NCBI RefSeq assembly: GCF_000307165.1
Contig: NC_018704.1
Location: 1,302,001-1,366,000, forward strand
Direction of reading: 5' to 3'
From: Amphibacillus xylanus NBRC 15112
GTDB lineage: Bacteria; Bacillota; Bacilli; Bacillales; Amphibacillaceae
Length of the DNA: 64,000 nt
Each line of letters begins with the position of its first letter. Position 1 is the first letter of the stretch. A program made the position numbers and the translations under genes. A model generated the notes under the pieces. The model worked only from the letters and a program-made list of their open reading frames with translations. It made no database searches and was not told where the DNA came from. Shown piece by piece: positions 8,550 through 17,660 of the stretch.

Positions 8550-11069
8550 TTAACTAGCATTTCCACCTATATTAGTAAAATTACCAAAGTCATCATCTTC
8601 AGTCTCATCTTCTGAATTATCCGGCTGTTCATTGTTCTCAGCGTCGTTAGGATCTGGACTCTCTGGTTGCTCAGGTTGTTCAGGGTTCACAGGCTGTTCC
8701 GGTTCTTCAGTTTGTTCTGGTTCTTCTGTATCTTCTGGTTCTTCTGGTTCTTCAGGTTCTTCGATAACTTCATCTGGAATCCTAATCTCAATTCGTTTTG
8801 TTTCACTTGTAGAATCAGGATTATCAGCACTAACAGCAGTTACTTCAATAGTGTAAGTCTTGCCTTTTTCAATCTTACTAATTGTAAATGAAAGCTCTGA
8901 TGTCTGTGATTCATTACTTGAACCATCCTCAACACCATAATTGACAATAAAATTAACATCTTCATCGTTAGGGTGTGACCACTCAATTAAGATTTGATCC
9001 GCTTCTCCATCATAAGTTGCTGATAAGTTCTTAACAGGGTCAATGCGCTCATATTGAGTTGATTGCTCAGTTGGTTCATACCCACGTTTGAATAATTCTG
9101 TGACCTTTTGTGAGTCTGGTGTATATTCACTTGGTAACTTAGGTGGGTTTGATCCACGTTCAATTGTAACTCTTACAACCGAATCTGGCATCTTAAAGTC
9201 CTCAGTCTCGATGTTTGCTGATAACTCACCCATTATATGTCTAAATAATTCTCTTGAAATTGACGTATATCCACTTGGTATTGATTTAGACGGATCACTG
9301 TATCCAGTCCAAACTGATATAGTAAATTTAGTTGTATAACCAGCAAACCATGAGTCAACATTCTTATCTGTTGTACCAGTTTTACCTACCATTGGCAATC
9401 CAGGAATATTTGCTGCTCTACCTGTACCAGCATCACCTTGAACGACTGAACGAAGTAAATCAGTTACCATATAAGCTGTTGCATCTGACATTGCCGCAAC
9501 TGGTTCAGATTTTAATATTTCTTCACGACCATCACCAAAGATAACTTTAGTTACTGCATATGGTTCGTTGTAAATACCTGCGTTACCAAAAGCAGCATAA
9601 GCCCCAGCAATGTCTAATGCAGAGACACTTAATTTTGATCCACCAATACCATCACGAATATTTAGACCTTCTTCTGGAATCGGTAGACCTAATCGTTCAG
9701 CAAATTCAGTCGCTTGGCCAATGCCAACTTCACTCAAGGTATGAAGTGTTGGAACGTTTAAAGAACGTTGCATTGCGTAGCGTGCAGATACAGTACCACC
9801 ATATTCATCGTTCCAGTTTGTAACTGGTTTTGTACCAGCAACCTCAAAAGGACCATCATTAGTAATTTGCTGATAAGTAGACCAATTTAAGTATTCAATT
9901 GCAGGGCCAAAACTTAAAATGGGCTTAATCACTGATCCAGGCTGGCGTTTAGCTTGAATGGCCATATTAAAGCCACCAGCTTGACGGTTTCTACCCCCAC
10001 CAATTGCTTGAATTGCACCAGTTGTTGTCTCAATCACTGCCACACCAGATTGTAGTTCTTCATCTGGATAAGCAATTGGACTATTTTCTGATAATAAATA
10101 TTCAACATGCTCCTGAGCTTCAGGTACTAAAGTTGTATGAATGACTAAACCATCATTATAAATATCAGCATCAAGCTTTTCTTCAACTTCAATTCTAACT
10201 TGATCTAGGAAAGCTTGATAGGGAGTTGATTTTCTTTCTGGTAGATTCAACATATCTTCTACTTTAACTTGAGCAGCTTCATCTGCTTCTTCTTGAGTAA
10301 TCTTCTCGTGACGAACCATCAATTTTAAAACTGTATTCATACGTTCTTGAGCTAAATCCGGATTAACGGTTGGATCATACGCAGAAGGACGTTGTGGTAA
10401 TCCAGCTAGTAATGCTGCTTGTGGCAATGTTAATTCATCTAAGTCGGTAATTCCAAAATACGCCTCAGCAGCTGTTGCGACACCATATGCACCGTTACCA
10501 TAGAAGATTTTATTTAAATACATTTCTAGTATTTCTTCTTTTTCATACGCTCGATCTAATTGAAGTGCTAACCACTGTTCTTGGATTTTTCGTTTCATTG
10601 TTTTTTCTGGTGTTAAAAATGAACTCTTAACAACTTGTTGTGTGATTGTACTACCACCTTCGGCACCAAAGCCATCGGTTAAGTTTGCAATTACAGCGGC
10701 GATACTTCTTTTAATATCAACACCAGAGTGACTAAAGAATCTCACGTCCTCAGTTGCTAAAACAGCATCAACTAAGATGTCTGGTAAATCTTCATAGCTA
10801 ATCTTTGTCCGTCGTTCTTGTCCTAAATCAGCAAACACGTCACCATTTATATCTAGTACTTTAGTTGACGCAGGGTCTCCAAGTAATGAATGATCTAATT
10901 TTGGTGTGGTAATTATAAAGTAGCTAACTATGATTATGACCGCCAAGACAGCGAGACCTGCTACAGCTGCTGAAATTTGGAATATTAATTTCCATACTGA
11001 TTTTTTATTTTTCTTTTCGTTTTGTTGTGCTTTACGTCTTGCGACACGCGATTGACTATTTTCCGTCAT
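8550..11069 (-). CDS. ponA: Class A penicillin-binding protein 1 (transglycosylase/transpeptidase)
   Basis: Polymerises and cross-links peptidoglycan at the outer face of the membrane. Order of parts (numbered from an in-frame ATG two codons upstream, at 11075): basic cytoplasmic tail, membrane helix about 29-53, GT51 glycosyltransferase domain (ATEDVRFFSHSG, GGSTITQQVVK), transpeptidase domain with active Ser in SVIK near 381, SLN near 438 and KTG near 565, a fibronectin type III-like domain, and a C-terminal tail of about 60 residues built of EEP/EQP repeats. The ATG at 11069 sits nine bases from GGAGG, better than the one at 11075. It is transcribed after recU, 12-18 bases downstream, the conserved recU-ponA operon. 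Confidence 0.95.
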   Translation of the reverse strand: MTENSQSRVARRKAQQNEKKNKKSVWKLIFQISAAVAGLAVLAVIIIVSYFIITTPKLDHSLLGDPASTKVLDINGDVFADLGQERRTKISYEDLPDILVDAVLATEDVRFFSHSGVDIKRSIAAVIANLTDGFGAEGGSTITQQVVKSSFLTPEKTMKRKIQEQWLALQLDRAYEKEEILEMYLNKIFYGNGAYGVATAAEAYFGITDLDELTLPQAALLAGLPQRPSAYDPTVNPDLAQERMNTVLKLMVRHEKITQEEADEAAQVKVEDMLNLPERKSTPYQAFLDQVRIEVEEKLDADIYNDGLVIHTTLVPEAQEHVEYLLSENSPIAYPDEELQSGVAVIETTTGAIQAIGGGRNRQAGGFNMAIQAKRQPGSVIKPILSFGPAIEYLNWSTYQQITNDGPFEVAGTKPVTNWNDEYGGTVSARYAMQRSLNVPTLHTLSEVGIGQATEFAERLGLPIPEEGLNIRDGIGGSKLSVSALDIAGAYAAFGNAGIYNEPYAVTKVIFGDGREEILKSEPVAAMSDATAYMVTDLLRSVVQGDAGTGRAANIPGLPMVGKTGTTDKNVDSWFAGYTTKFTISVWTGYSDPSKSIPSGYTSISRELFRHIMGELSANIETEDFKMPDSVVRVTIERGSNPPKLPSEYTPDSQKVTELFKRGYEPTEQSTQYERIDPVKNLSATYDGEADQILIEWSHPNDEDVNFIVNYGVEDGSSNESQTSELSFTISKIEKGKTYTIEVTAVSADNPDSTSETKRIEIRIPDEVIEEPEEPEEPEDTEEPEQTEEPEQPVNPEQPEQPESPDPNDAENNEQPDNSEDETEDDDFGNFTNIGGNAS

Positions 11070-11087
11070 GCACATCGACCTCCATTC

Positions 11088-11681
11088 TTAAAAAAACAGT
11101 TGATCAATTATTTTAATATAATCAACGATTGCAGGATAATTGATTGGGATTTCAAAACCGTTATCTAAAAAATAATGATACGGTATTGATTTTCGACCTG
11201 CATCATCATATTGACGATCCCATAAAGGAAAAAGTTTCGTTGCTTCTAATAAAAAAGTTTTTCCTAATGTTTTAAACCGTACAATAACAAAAGCAATTCC
11301 ATTATGTTTTACAATGGCCTTCATATGTTCTATTTGATGCTCATGAAAATTATGAAGTGGAAAGGATGTTTTATTTCTTGTTTCTTTAGCTTCAAAATCA
11401 AGATAGTGCCCTTTATATAAACCATTATAATCAGTTGTTGATGCTTGTTTAAAATATGCTTCTTTAATGACAGCTGCACTACGTTTAGGATAATCAACCT
11501 TGACAATTTGTACAGGGGTAGGTTTCTTATGAATCACACATATGTCATGAGTGAGATAATATTGATTCGTCACGTTAATATCTTCTTCTAATGACATACC
11601 TCGATTACTATATGATTGTTTATGACTGTTTAAGTTGCGTGATAGTTGAACCGAGCGTTTTTTTCCATTTGGGTAATTCAT
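11088..11681 (-). CDS. recU: Holliday junction resolvase RecU
   Basis: Cuts four-way DNA junctions during recombination and chromosome segregation. 197 residues, near the B. subtilis length of 206. The nuclease core is visible: [22 protein letters not shown] (broken here only for reading: [13 protein letters not shown]) carries the acidic metal ligands and the lysine, and [14 protein letters not shown] follows. An AGGAGGAG-type ribosome site precedes the ATG. It heads the recU-ponA operon, pairing recombination with cell wall synthesis as in other Bacillaceae. Confidence 0.95.
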   Translation of the reverse strand: MNYPNGKKRSVQLSRNLNSHKQSYSNRGMSLEEDINVTNQYYLTHDICVIHKKPTPVQIVKVDYPKRSAAVIKEAYFKQASTTDYNGLYKGHYLDFEAKETRNKTSFPLHNFHEHQIEHMKAIVKHNGIAFVIVRFKTLGKTFLLEATKLFPLWDRQYDDAGRKSIPYHYFLDNGFEIPINYPAIVDYIKIIDQLFF

Positions 11682-11850
11682 TTAAATCTCCTCCTGCATG
11701 ATCCTATCATAGCAGATTACTACCTCTTTTGAGAAATAAAAAGATAGAGTAATAATTTCAGGGAATCATATAAATGTTGAGTTAATAGCATTATTAACAT
11801 AATTTCAATTATATATAAGAAAACTTACGATAAATTATCTGTAAAGAAAT

Positions 11851-11882
11851 CACTAGTTTTGTTGAACGTTCACTAGTTTTGT
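11851..11882 (+). repeat. Two direct repeats CACTAGTTTTGT, 20-base period
   Basis: Perfect 12-base copies at 11851-11862 and 11871-11882, about two helical turns apart, in the divergent gap between recU and the small gene at 11951. A TACAAT box near 11911-11916 lies downstream, so the pair sits where an activator could bind. The protein that would bind is unknown. Confidence 0.5.
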
Positions 11883-11950
11883 CATGATGCAGGTATTTAG
11901 CTAAGTGATGATTAATACAATATATACGCACAAAAAAGGAGAGGGTATGT

Positions 11951-12121
11951 ATGACAAATAAAAATGAAATAAAAAAATTTAAATCACGACTCGTTAAGCT
12001 AAATACGCAATTAATTCAAATTGAAAAAAAACTTTCCTATAATACCGATTACATGATTTGTTTAAATCATCAAAAATGTATCGATCAAATAATGAAGCAC
12101 TATGATCAATTAGCGTATTAG
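11951..12121 (+). CDS. Small protein of unknown function (56 residues)
   Basis: An AAGGAGAGGG ribosome site eight or so bases before ATG supports translation. The product is lysine-rich and mostly helical (KFKSRLVKLNTQLIQIEKK, residues 9-27) with two cysteines (C37 and C43) in a segment CLNHQKC. It has no signal peptide or membrane segment. It sits where B. subtilis has small ypp genes between recU and cotD, so it may be a diverged member of that set, but I do not recognise the family. Confidence 0.55.
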   Translation: MTNKNEIKKFKSRLVKLNTQLIQIEKKLSYNTDYMICLNHQKCIDQIMKHYDQLAY

Positions 12122-12278
12122 TTAGATATATTCAACTTAAAATTAAATGAAGCTCCTTAAAATTATAGCAAGTTTTATAATAGGTCAGTAACAGATTTTT
12201 CTTTCTGGCTTTTTTGTATTGTTCATGTTTACCTAATTTCACGAACATGTTAGAATCTGTGTGAAAGGAAAGATGCCG

Positions 12279-12617
12279 ATGTTATATAAACTAACTGATC
12301 AATTGCAAGTCGCCAGTTTGAAATTAAGAGATCGATTTTTACATCATGAAGCACCAGAAGATCCAAGAGATTCAGACTTTTTTCAAATGGTTAAGGCAGA
12401 AACTGAACCATATTTTAATCTTGTTGCAAAATGGGAAGAACTTGCCTTAGACGCTGTCAAAAGTCGAAAAGTCATCGTTCATCCGCAACAAATTGAAGCA
12501 ACAAGAGAGAATTTCGAACTCATTTTGTTGCATAGTTATTATATAGATGAAAAACCAAAAAAATTTATGGAGCTTGTACAAGCGATTGATTATGTGTGCC
12601 AACAAATTAAATATTAA
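12279..12617 (+). CDS. yppE: YppE family protein (DUF1798)
   Basis: 112-residue all-helical cytoplasmic protein. The segments YFNLVAKWEELALDAVKSRKV and VHPQQIEATRENFELILLHSYYID resemble the YppE four-helix family (DUF1798), and the position just after recU agrees with B. subtilis yppE. Function is unknown. I prefer the ATG at 12279, nine bases after AAAGGA, to the GTG at 12261 and the ATG at 12273, which overlap or crowd the ribosome site. Confidence 0.75.
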   Translation: MLYKLTDQLQVASLKLRDRFLHHEAPEDPRDSDFFQMVKAETEPYFNLVAKWEELALDAVKSRKVIVHPQQIEATRENFELILLHSYYIDEKPKKFMELVQAIDYVCQQIKY

Positions 12618-12657
12618 TCACTAAGTAATTTATTGATTTTATGGCTAATAGCCCGCT

Positions 12658-12684
12658 ACCTCAAGGACAGTTGATCATAAGCTA
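12658..12684 (+). promoter_or_regulatory. Sigma-K-like promoter of cotD
   Basis: AC at 12658-12659, then 16 bases, then CATAAGCTA at 12676-12684. This matches the sigma-K pattern AC, 16-17 bases, CATANNNTA exactly. It lies 30 bases before the cotD start, consistent with late mother-cell expression. Confidence 0.7.
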
Positions 12685-12714
12685 TTATGAATTAACATAA
12701 GAAAGGGGATTAAA

Positions 12715-12999
12715 ATGCGGAGACCAAATTGCCAAGGACCAGTAAAAACAATTGTTTGCCCGACTAAACACAAGTGTATGAATACACAAAGCTTTAGTAA
12801 CGTAAATTACGTTCATCCGACGCATACAACGATTACTGATTATCACACAGTCCAAAACACACACTTTTATCCACAAACGACGTCATGGCAGCAAGTCGTT
12901 AATCAAACTAATGTATTTGGAGGACAAACGTGGCCTCAAGGACAAGGTCAGGGTGTTCAACCATTCCAACAACCTAGAAACAGGTTCAATTTCCTATAG
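12715..12999 (+). CDS. cotD: CotD-like spore coat protein
   Basis: 94-residue, His-, Gln-, Thr- and Asn-rich protein with the CotD pattern: VCPTKHKCMNTQSF, YVHPTHTTITDYHTVQNTHF (residues 34-53) and YPQTTSWQQVVNQ. CotD is an inner spore coat protein made late in the mother cell. Position before ypsA-gpsB is the same as in B. subtilis. An AAAGGGG ribosome site precedes the ATG, a sigma-K-like promoter is upstream and a terminator follows immediately. It is the clearest sporulation gene in the window. Confidence 0.82.
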   Translation: MRRPNCQGPVKTIVCPTKHKCMNTQSFSNVNYVHPTHTTITDYHTVQNTHFYPQTTSWQQVVNQTNVFGGQTWPQGQGQGVQPFQQPRNRFNFL

Positions 13000-13009
13000 A
13001 CGTCTAAAA

Positions 13010-13036
13010 GGAGCTGGCATTAACCAGCTCTTTTTA
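13010..13036 (+). terminator. Terminator after cotD
   Basis: GAGCTGG at 13011-13017 pairs with CCAGCTC at 13024-13030, followed by TTTTT. Confidence 0.85.
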
Positions 13037-13089
13037 ATGTCTACATAAGATATGTTAAAATAGATGAAGAAGGTAACGAAAGGAAACAT

Positions 13090-13650
13090 ATGATGGAAAA
13101 AACAATGGTAGTGACTGGATATAAAGCTTATGAAATGAATATCCGTTCAGCTAAGGATGATCGCCTACCTTATATTAAGAAAGCGATTAAGGACAGACTG
13201 ATTGGATTTATTGAAAATGGTGGAGAATGGGTTTTAACCTCTGGTCAAATAGGAATTGAATTATGGACTTGTGAAGTCGTCCTTGAGTTAAAAGCTGATT
13301 ATGATATCAAGTATGCGATTATCCCACCGTACAATCAACAAGAAGTAAGATGGCAAGAGCAAGACCAAGAGCTTTATTTTCATTTAGTTAATGAAGCAGA
13401 TTACTATGCATTATTATATGAAGATAATTATAAAGGTCCATATCAATTTGCTGCTAGAGATAGTTGGTTAATTGAAAAAAGTGATTGTTGTCTACTTGTA
13501 GTTGACGAAGAATTTCCTGGCAGTGTAGGTTTTTTCCTAGACAGGGCAAAAAAATACCGAGAATCAAATGATTATGCGATTTATTACATGACGTCAGATG
13601 ACTTAAATGACACCATACGAGAAATGCAGGAAAATAATCAATCGTTTTAA
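13090..13650 (+). CDS. ypsA: YpsA-like protein, SLOG superfamily (DUF1273)
   Basis: 186-residue cytoplasmic protein. The N-terminal MVVTGYKAYE and the LTSGQIGIELWTCEVVLELK segment are typical of DUF1273, a Rossmann-like SLOG fold that binds nucleotides or related ligands. YpsA has been linked to cell division and glucose-related effects in Bacillus, but its reaction is not known. It lies just before gpsB, as in B. subtilis. Two adjacent ATG codons (13090 and 13093) follow an AAAGGA site; either could be used. Confidence 0.88.
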   Translation: MMEKTMVVTGYKAYEMNIRSAKDDRLPYIKKAIKDRLIGFIENGGEWVLTSGQIGIELWTCEVVLELKADYDIKYAIIPPYNQQEVRWQEQDQELYFHLVNEADYYALLYEDNYKGPYQFAARDSWLIEKSDCCLLVVDEEFPGSVGFFLDRAKKYRESNDYAIYYMTSDDLNDTIREMQENNQSF

Positions 13651-13721
13651 ATGTCATTGACATTTACATTAAAGTTTGAAAAAATGAAGGAAGAGTTATG
13701 TAAAATATGAGGTGAGAAATT

Positions 13722-14018
13722 ATGGCTGCGCAAAGTCAATTGACAACTAAAGATATTTTAGATAAAAATTTTAAAACCGCTATGAGAGGGTACAATCAAG
13801 AAGAAGTAGATGAATTTCTTGATATCATCATCCAAGATTACGAATATTTTAATCAAACGATCGAACAATTAAAACGAGAAAACGAAATCTTAAAAGCTAG
13901 AAGTGAACAACCAAGAAAGCGAGTAACACCATCTAATCATCAAGTGAATTATGACATATTAAAACGAGTTTCAAATCTAGAAAAAGCAGTTTTTGGAAAG
14001 AAATATAGCGATGAATAA
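13722..14018 (+). CDS. gpsB: Cell division protein GpsB
   Basis: 98-residue DivIVA-like coiled-coil protein that guides PBP1 between the side wall and the division site. The N-terminal lipid-binding/PBP-binding domain contains the marker [19 protein letters not shown] coiled coil runs to about residue 65, and a short C-terminal trimerisation domain follows a linker. The partner PBP1 (ponA) lies only 2.7 kb away on the opposite strand. An AGGTGAG site precedes the ATG. Confidence 0.94.
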   Translation: MAAQSQLTTKDILDKNFKTAMRGYNQEEVDEFLDIIIQDYEYFNQTIEQLKRENEILKARSEQPRKRVTPSNHQVNYDILKRVSNLEKAVFGKKYSDE

Positions 14019-14091
14019 CATATGGTAGTATTTACTAGGTGATAAATACAAAAGCCTATGTTATAATTATTGCTGACGTTAGAGAGATCGC

Positions 14092-14508
14092 ATAAATGAA
14101 TGTTTGCGTAATCGCTATAAATACTAAGTATTTATAGAGGAAAGTCCATGCTCGCACAGGCTGAGATGCTTGTAGTGTTCGTGCTTGATGAATTCATAAA
14201 TCAAGGCAGTTGTTAATCAACTGACGGCAGGATCATTAGCTAAGTCTTTTTATAGATATGCAATTGATCCATAAAAGTGCCACAGTGACGTAGCTAAATT
14301 GGAAACGATTTAGGTGGAACGGGTAAACCCCACGAGCGAGCAACCCAAATTATGGTAGGGGCATCTTGGATTAGGGAAATGAACCGAAACAAGGACGGAT
14401 CATGTGAGAATGATTCCGTAGATAGATGATTACGACTAACTGTACAAGGTTGACCACCGTAATAGTACGTTAGTACAGAACATGGCTTATAAAACATTCA
14501 TTGGTCAT
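14092..14508 (+). ncRNA. rnpB: RNase P RNA, Bacillus B-type
   Basis: Catalytic RNA that matures tRNA 5' ends. Universally conserved blocks are present: AGAGGAAAGTCCATGCTCGC, TGACGGCAGG, AAAGTGCCACAGTGACG, GGTAAACCCC, GAGCGAGCAACCCAAA and TAGATAGATGATTACG. Helix P1 is formed by AATGAATGTTT (14095-14105) and AAACATTCATT (14492-14502), an 11-base perfect pairing that fixes the approximate ends. The gene lies between gpsB and ypsC, as in B. subtilis. A TATAAT box at 14062-14067 is the likely promoter element. Confidence 0.97.
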
Positions 14509-14520
14509 ACGATATTGATT

Positions 14521-14562
14521 AAAACCTTCCAATGACAATTCTAGTCAGATGGAAGGTTTTTT
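14521..14562 (+). terminator. Terminator after rnpB
   Basis: AAAACCTTCC at 14521-14530 pairs with GGAAGGTTTT at 14551-14560, with a T run at the end. Confidence 0.88.
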
Positions 14563-14592
14563 ATTAAAAATTTTGAAAAGAGAAGTGAAATA

Positions 14593-15738
14593 ATGATAAA
14601 AACAGTAAAACTACTAGCTACTTCAGCAATGGGCTTAGAAGCAGTTGTTGCGAATGAAGTTCGTGCATTAGGATATGAAAATGTTACAGTTGATAATGGA
14701 AAAGTCATTTTTGAAGCAGACTTAGCTGCGATTCCACGTTGTAATCTTTGGTTAAGGTCAGCTGACCGTGTTAAAGTAATTGTAGGTGAATTTGAGGCTA
14801 AAACATTTGATCAGCTATTTGAATCGACAAAAGCATTAAATTGGCAAGATTACATTCCTGAAGATGGTGCTTTCCCTGTAATCGGGAAATCAGTCAAGTC
14901 TACATTATATAGTGTATCTGATTGCCAAAGAATCGTTAAAAAAGCTGTAGCAGAAAAATTAAAACAAAAACATGGTGTTGCATTAAATATGCCTGAAACT
15001 GGTGCGATGTATCGCATTGAAGTGGCGCTTTTAAAAGATCAGGTCACTTTAACCCTTGATTCATCTGGACAAGGCTTGCATAAACGTGGCTATCGTGTAG
15101 GACAAGGGGAGGCGCCATTAAAGGAAACTCTAGCAGCATCACTAGTACAATTAACTAATTGGCGTCCAGAATTTCCATTAGTTGATTTGTTCTGTGGTTC
15201 AGGAACCATTTTAATTGAAGCCGCTTTAATCGGTCAAAATATTGCACCGGGCTTTAATCGGGAGTTTGCCAGTGAAGAATGGAGCTTTATTAATCAGAAA
15301 TTATGGGACGAAGCATTTGAAGAAGCTGAGCAGTTAGCTAATTATGATCAGAAACTTAATATTACTGGTTCAGATCTTAATCCTAAAATGATTGAGATTG
15401 CGAAACAAAATGCGATAGAGGCAGGACTTGCCGATTTAATTAATTGGAAGCAAATGAATGCAGCGGACTTCCACCCGAAAGAAAATAATGGTTACTTAAT
15501 TACTAATCCACCATATGGAGAACGATTAAATAATCAAGCGGAAGTCGAAACGATCTATCAACAACTTGGTCAAGCGATGAATAGAAATCAAAGTTGGAGT
15601 AATTATATTTTAACCTCTAACGAAAATTTCGAAAAACTTTATGGCAAAAAAGCGACCAAAAAACGGAAGCTGTTCAATGGCTTTATAAAAGTAGATTACT
15701 ACCAATACTTTGGTAAACATATAAGAGAGGATGATTAA
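14593..15738 (+). CDS. ypsC: 23S rRNA guanine-N2 methyltransferase, RlmL/YpsC type
   Basis: 381-residue SAM-dependent methylase. An N-terminal THUMP RNA-binding domain (about 1-155) is followed by a Rossmann methylase domain with the SAM motif VDLFCGSGTILIEAA and the N6/N2-amino methylase motif TNPPYGERL (NPPY). Family members modify 23S rRNA guanine 2445. B. subtilis ypsC is also directly after rnpB. The stop overlaps the ribosome site of the following carboxypeptidase, suggesting coupling. Confidence 0.9.
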   Translation: MIKTVKLLATSAMGLEAVVANEVRALGYENVTVDNGKVIFEADLAAIPRCNLWLRSADRVKVIVGEFEAKTFDQLFESTKALNWQDYIPEDGAFPVIGKSVKSTLYSVSDCQRIVKKAVAEKLKQKHGVALNMPETGAMYRIEVALLKDQVTLTLDSSGQGLHKRGYRVGQGEAPLKETLAASLVQLTNWRPEFPLVDLFCGSGTILIEAALIGQNIAPGFNREFASEEWSFINQKLWDEAFEEAEQLANYDQKLNITGSDLNPKMIEIAKQNAIEAGLADLINWKQMNAADFHPKENNGYLITNPPYGERLNNQAEVETIYQQLGQAMNRNQSWSNYILTSNENFEKLYGKKATKKRKLFNGFIKVDYYQYFGKHIREDD

Positions 15739-15739
15739 T

Positions 15740-17230
15740 ATGTCAACGTCTGAACAAAAATTTATTGATTTGATGAAACAAATTACTGCATATTCAGAGG
15801 CAATCGCATTAATTCATTGGGATTTAAGAACGCATGCACCAAAAAAGGGTATGGATCAACGTTCAGAAACAATCAGCTTACTCTCTGAGAAAGTTACCGA
15901 GCTACAACGATCAGATTTAATGAAACAATTAATTACTGAACTAAAGACATCAAATATATCACCGATTATTGAAAAGTCAGTACAAGAATGTGAAAGAATC
16001 TATAATAAACAAAAGAATATTCCGACTGAAGAAGTAGTTGAGTTTATTCGACTCAGTTCAAAATCAGAAACAGCGTGGCAGGAAGCAAGAGAAAAACGTG
16101 ATTTTTCGATTCTTGCACCATATTTAGAAAAATTAGTTGAAATGAATAAAAAATTCGCTCAATATCAAGGTTATACAGAAAATCTGTACGATGGTTTGTT
16201 AAATGATTTCGAGCCAGGTTTAACGACTGAAATATTAGATCGTGTTTTCAATCAATTAAAACCAGTTTTAATCAAATTAGTAAAGCAAATTAACAACGCT
16301 AATGTAACTGTGGATGCAAGTTTATTACAAAAACCGTTTCCTAAACAGGCTCAAGAAGCATTTTCTTTAGCAGTGCTTGATAAAATGGGCTATGATTTTG
16401 ATGCAGGTCGTTTAGATGAAACGATCCACCCATTTGCAATCGGCATTAACCCAAATGATGTTCGTGTAACGACACGCTATGATGAAAATGATTTTAGAAC
16501 AGCTGTATTTGGAACGATTCATGAAGGTGGACATGCACTCTATGAGCAAAATATTGATCCTGATTTGCATCAAACCGTATTAGCAAAGGGCGCATCAATG
16601 GGGATTCATGAGTCGCAATCGCTATTTTGGGAGAATTTTATTGGAAGAAGTCGCTCTTTCTGGGAAAGTCACTTTAAGTTATTTAAAGAACATGCACCAG
16701 ACAGTTTCCAATCAGTAGACTTTGATGAATTCTTTAAAGCAATTAATGAAGTAAAACCGAGCATGATTAGGATTGAAGCAGATGAACTAACGTATTCATT
16801 ACACATCATTATCCGTTATGAGCTCGAAAAAGAACTAATCAATGGTGATTTAAAGGTTAAAGACTTACCAAAAGCATGGAACGACAAAATGGAGGCATAT
16901 CTAGGCATTCGTCCAGAGAATGATCTTGAAGGTGTGTTACAGGATATTCATTGGGCTGCAGGCGATATTGGATATTTCCCAACTTACGCTTTAGGCTATA
17001 TGTATGCTGCGCAAATATTTAATGCGATTGAAAAAGATATTTCTATGGACCAGATGATCCGTTTAGGTGATTTTGAACCAATAAAGGCTTGGCTAACTGA
17101 GAAAATCCATCGCCATGGCAAGATGAAACAACCGTTAGAACTTATTGAAGAGGTAACAGGAGAAGGTCTAAATCCAGATTATCTAATCAAATATTTAACG
17201 AATAAATATACAGATATTTATCAACTTTAA
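15740..17230 (+). CDS. ypwA: M32 family metallocarboxypeptidase (Taq type)
   Basis: Cytoplasmic zinc carboxypeptidase, 496 residues, the usual size. The zinc motif HEGGHALYE (HExxH) and the downstream HESQSLFWEN, giving the third zinc ligand, are visible; YFPTYALGYMYAAQI near the C-terminus is another family marker. The ATG at 15740 is nine bases from AGAGAGG, better than the one at 15731, which touches it. B. subtilis ypwA lies in the same neighbourhood. Confidence 0.93.
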   Translation: MSTSEQKFIDLMKQITAYSEAIALIHWDLRTHAPKKGMDQRSETISLLSEKVTELQRSDLMKQLITELKTSNISPIIEKSVQECERIYNKQKNIPTEEVVEFIRLSSKSETAWQEAREKRDFSILAPYLEKLVEMNKKFAQYQGYTENLYDGLLNDFEPGLTTEILDRVFNQLKPVLIKLVKQINNANVTVDASLLQKPFPKQAQEAFSLAVLDKMGYDFDAGRLDETIHPFAIGINPNDVRVTTRYDENDFRTAVFGTIHEGGHALYEQNIDPDLHQTVLAKGASMGIHESQSLFWENFIGRSRSFWESHFKLFKEHAPDSFQSVDFDEFFKAINEVKPSMIRIEADELTYSLHIIIRYELEKELINGDLKVKDLPKAWNDKMEAYLGIRPENDLEGVLQDIHWAAGDIGYFPTYALGYMYAAQIFNAIEKDISMDQMIRLGDFEPIKAWLTEKIHRHGKMKQPLELIEEVTGEGLNPDYLIKYLTNKYTDIYQL

Positions 17231-17239
17231 GTAATGATT

Positions 17240-17287
17240 ATTTTAGCTCAACAGGTTAAATTGACTTGATTGAGCTAAAACTTTTTT
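17240..17287 (+). terminator. Terminator after the M32 carboxypeptidase
   Basis: TTTTAGCTCAA near 17241 pairs with TTGAGCTAAAA near 17270, followed by CTTTTTT. Confidence 0.8.
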
Positions 17288-17387
17288 GTTAAGAACACAT
17301 GTTTGTAGATCTTTTCTTTTTTAATAAACTATATTATACTAAAAGTAGATTTAGAGATTAAATGTGTTTGGGAGTAGGGGATCGATT

Positions 17388-17660
17388 GTGAAATACTATC
17401 AATCTCTAGCAGATTACATTGAGAAACTATGGGATAAAGGATTTAAGCTGACTGATGAACAGGTTCGGTTTATTTACTTTGCCAAGAAATACACTAACGC
17501 TGATGAGTGGCTAGCCTGTATCGCGTTGGAAAAGACTTTAAAATTAAAATTCTCTTTTAATGGTTCGTTTTATATTAGCTTATTAGAAGTATTAAACGAA
17601 CATCAAGTTAAAACAAAACAAGAAGTCATTCAAATTCTTAAGCAGAAGGGTATTTTCTAA
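17388..17660 (+). CDS. Small conserved protein, DUF6123-like
   Basis: 90-residue cytoplasmic protein starting at a GTG preceded by GGGAGTAGGGG. The segments YIEKLWDKGFKLTDEQVRFIYFAKKYT and FSFNGSFYISLLEVL are typical of a small Bacillaceae family I recall as DUF6123; function is unknown. Its last 23 bases overlap the end of the convergent ypeP gene. The family assignment is from memory of its pattern, so it is tentative. Confidence 0.6.
   Translation: MKYYQSLADYIEKLWDKGFKLTDEQVRFIYFAKKYTNADEWLACIALEKTLKLKFSFNGSFYISLLEVLNEHQVKTKQEVIQILKQKGIF

Noticed and set aside
8632-8891. Plus-strand frames rich in Ser, Gly, Cys or Phe opposite the end of ponA
   Set aside because: They are the complement of the Glu/Pro repeat tail of PBP1 and have no ribosome sites.
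13090-13650. YpsA-type SLOG protein as part of a nucleotide-signalling defence system
   Set aside because: It sits in the conserved ypsA-gpsB-rnpB housekeeping order with no effector gene beside it.
14294-14497. Minus-strand frame of 67 codons
   Set aside because: It lies within the RNase P RNA gene, whose conserved motifs are certain.
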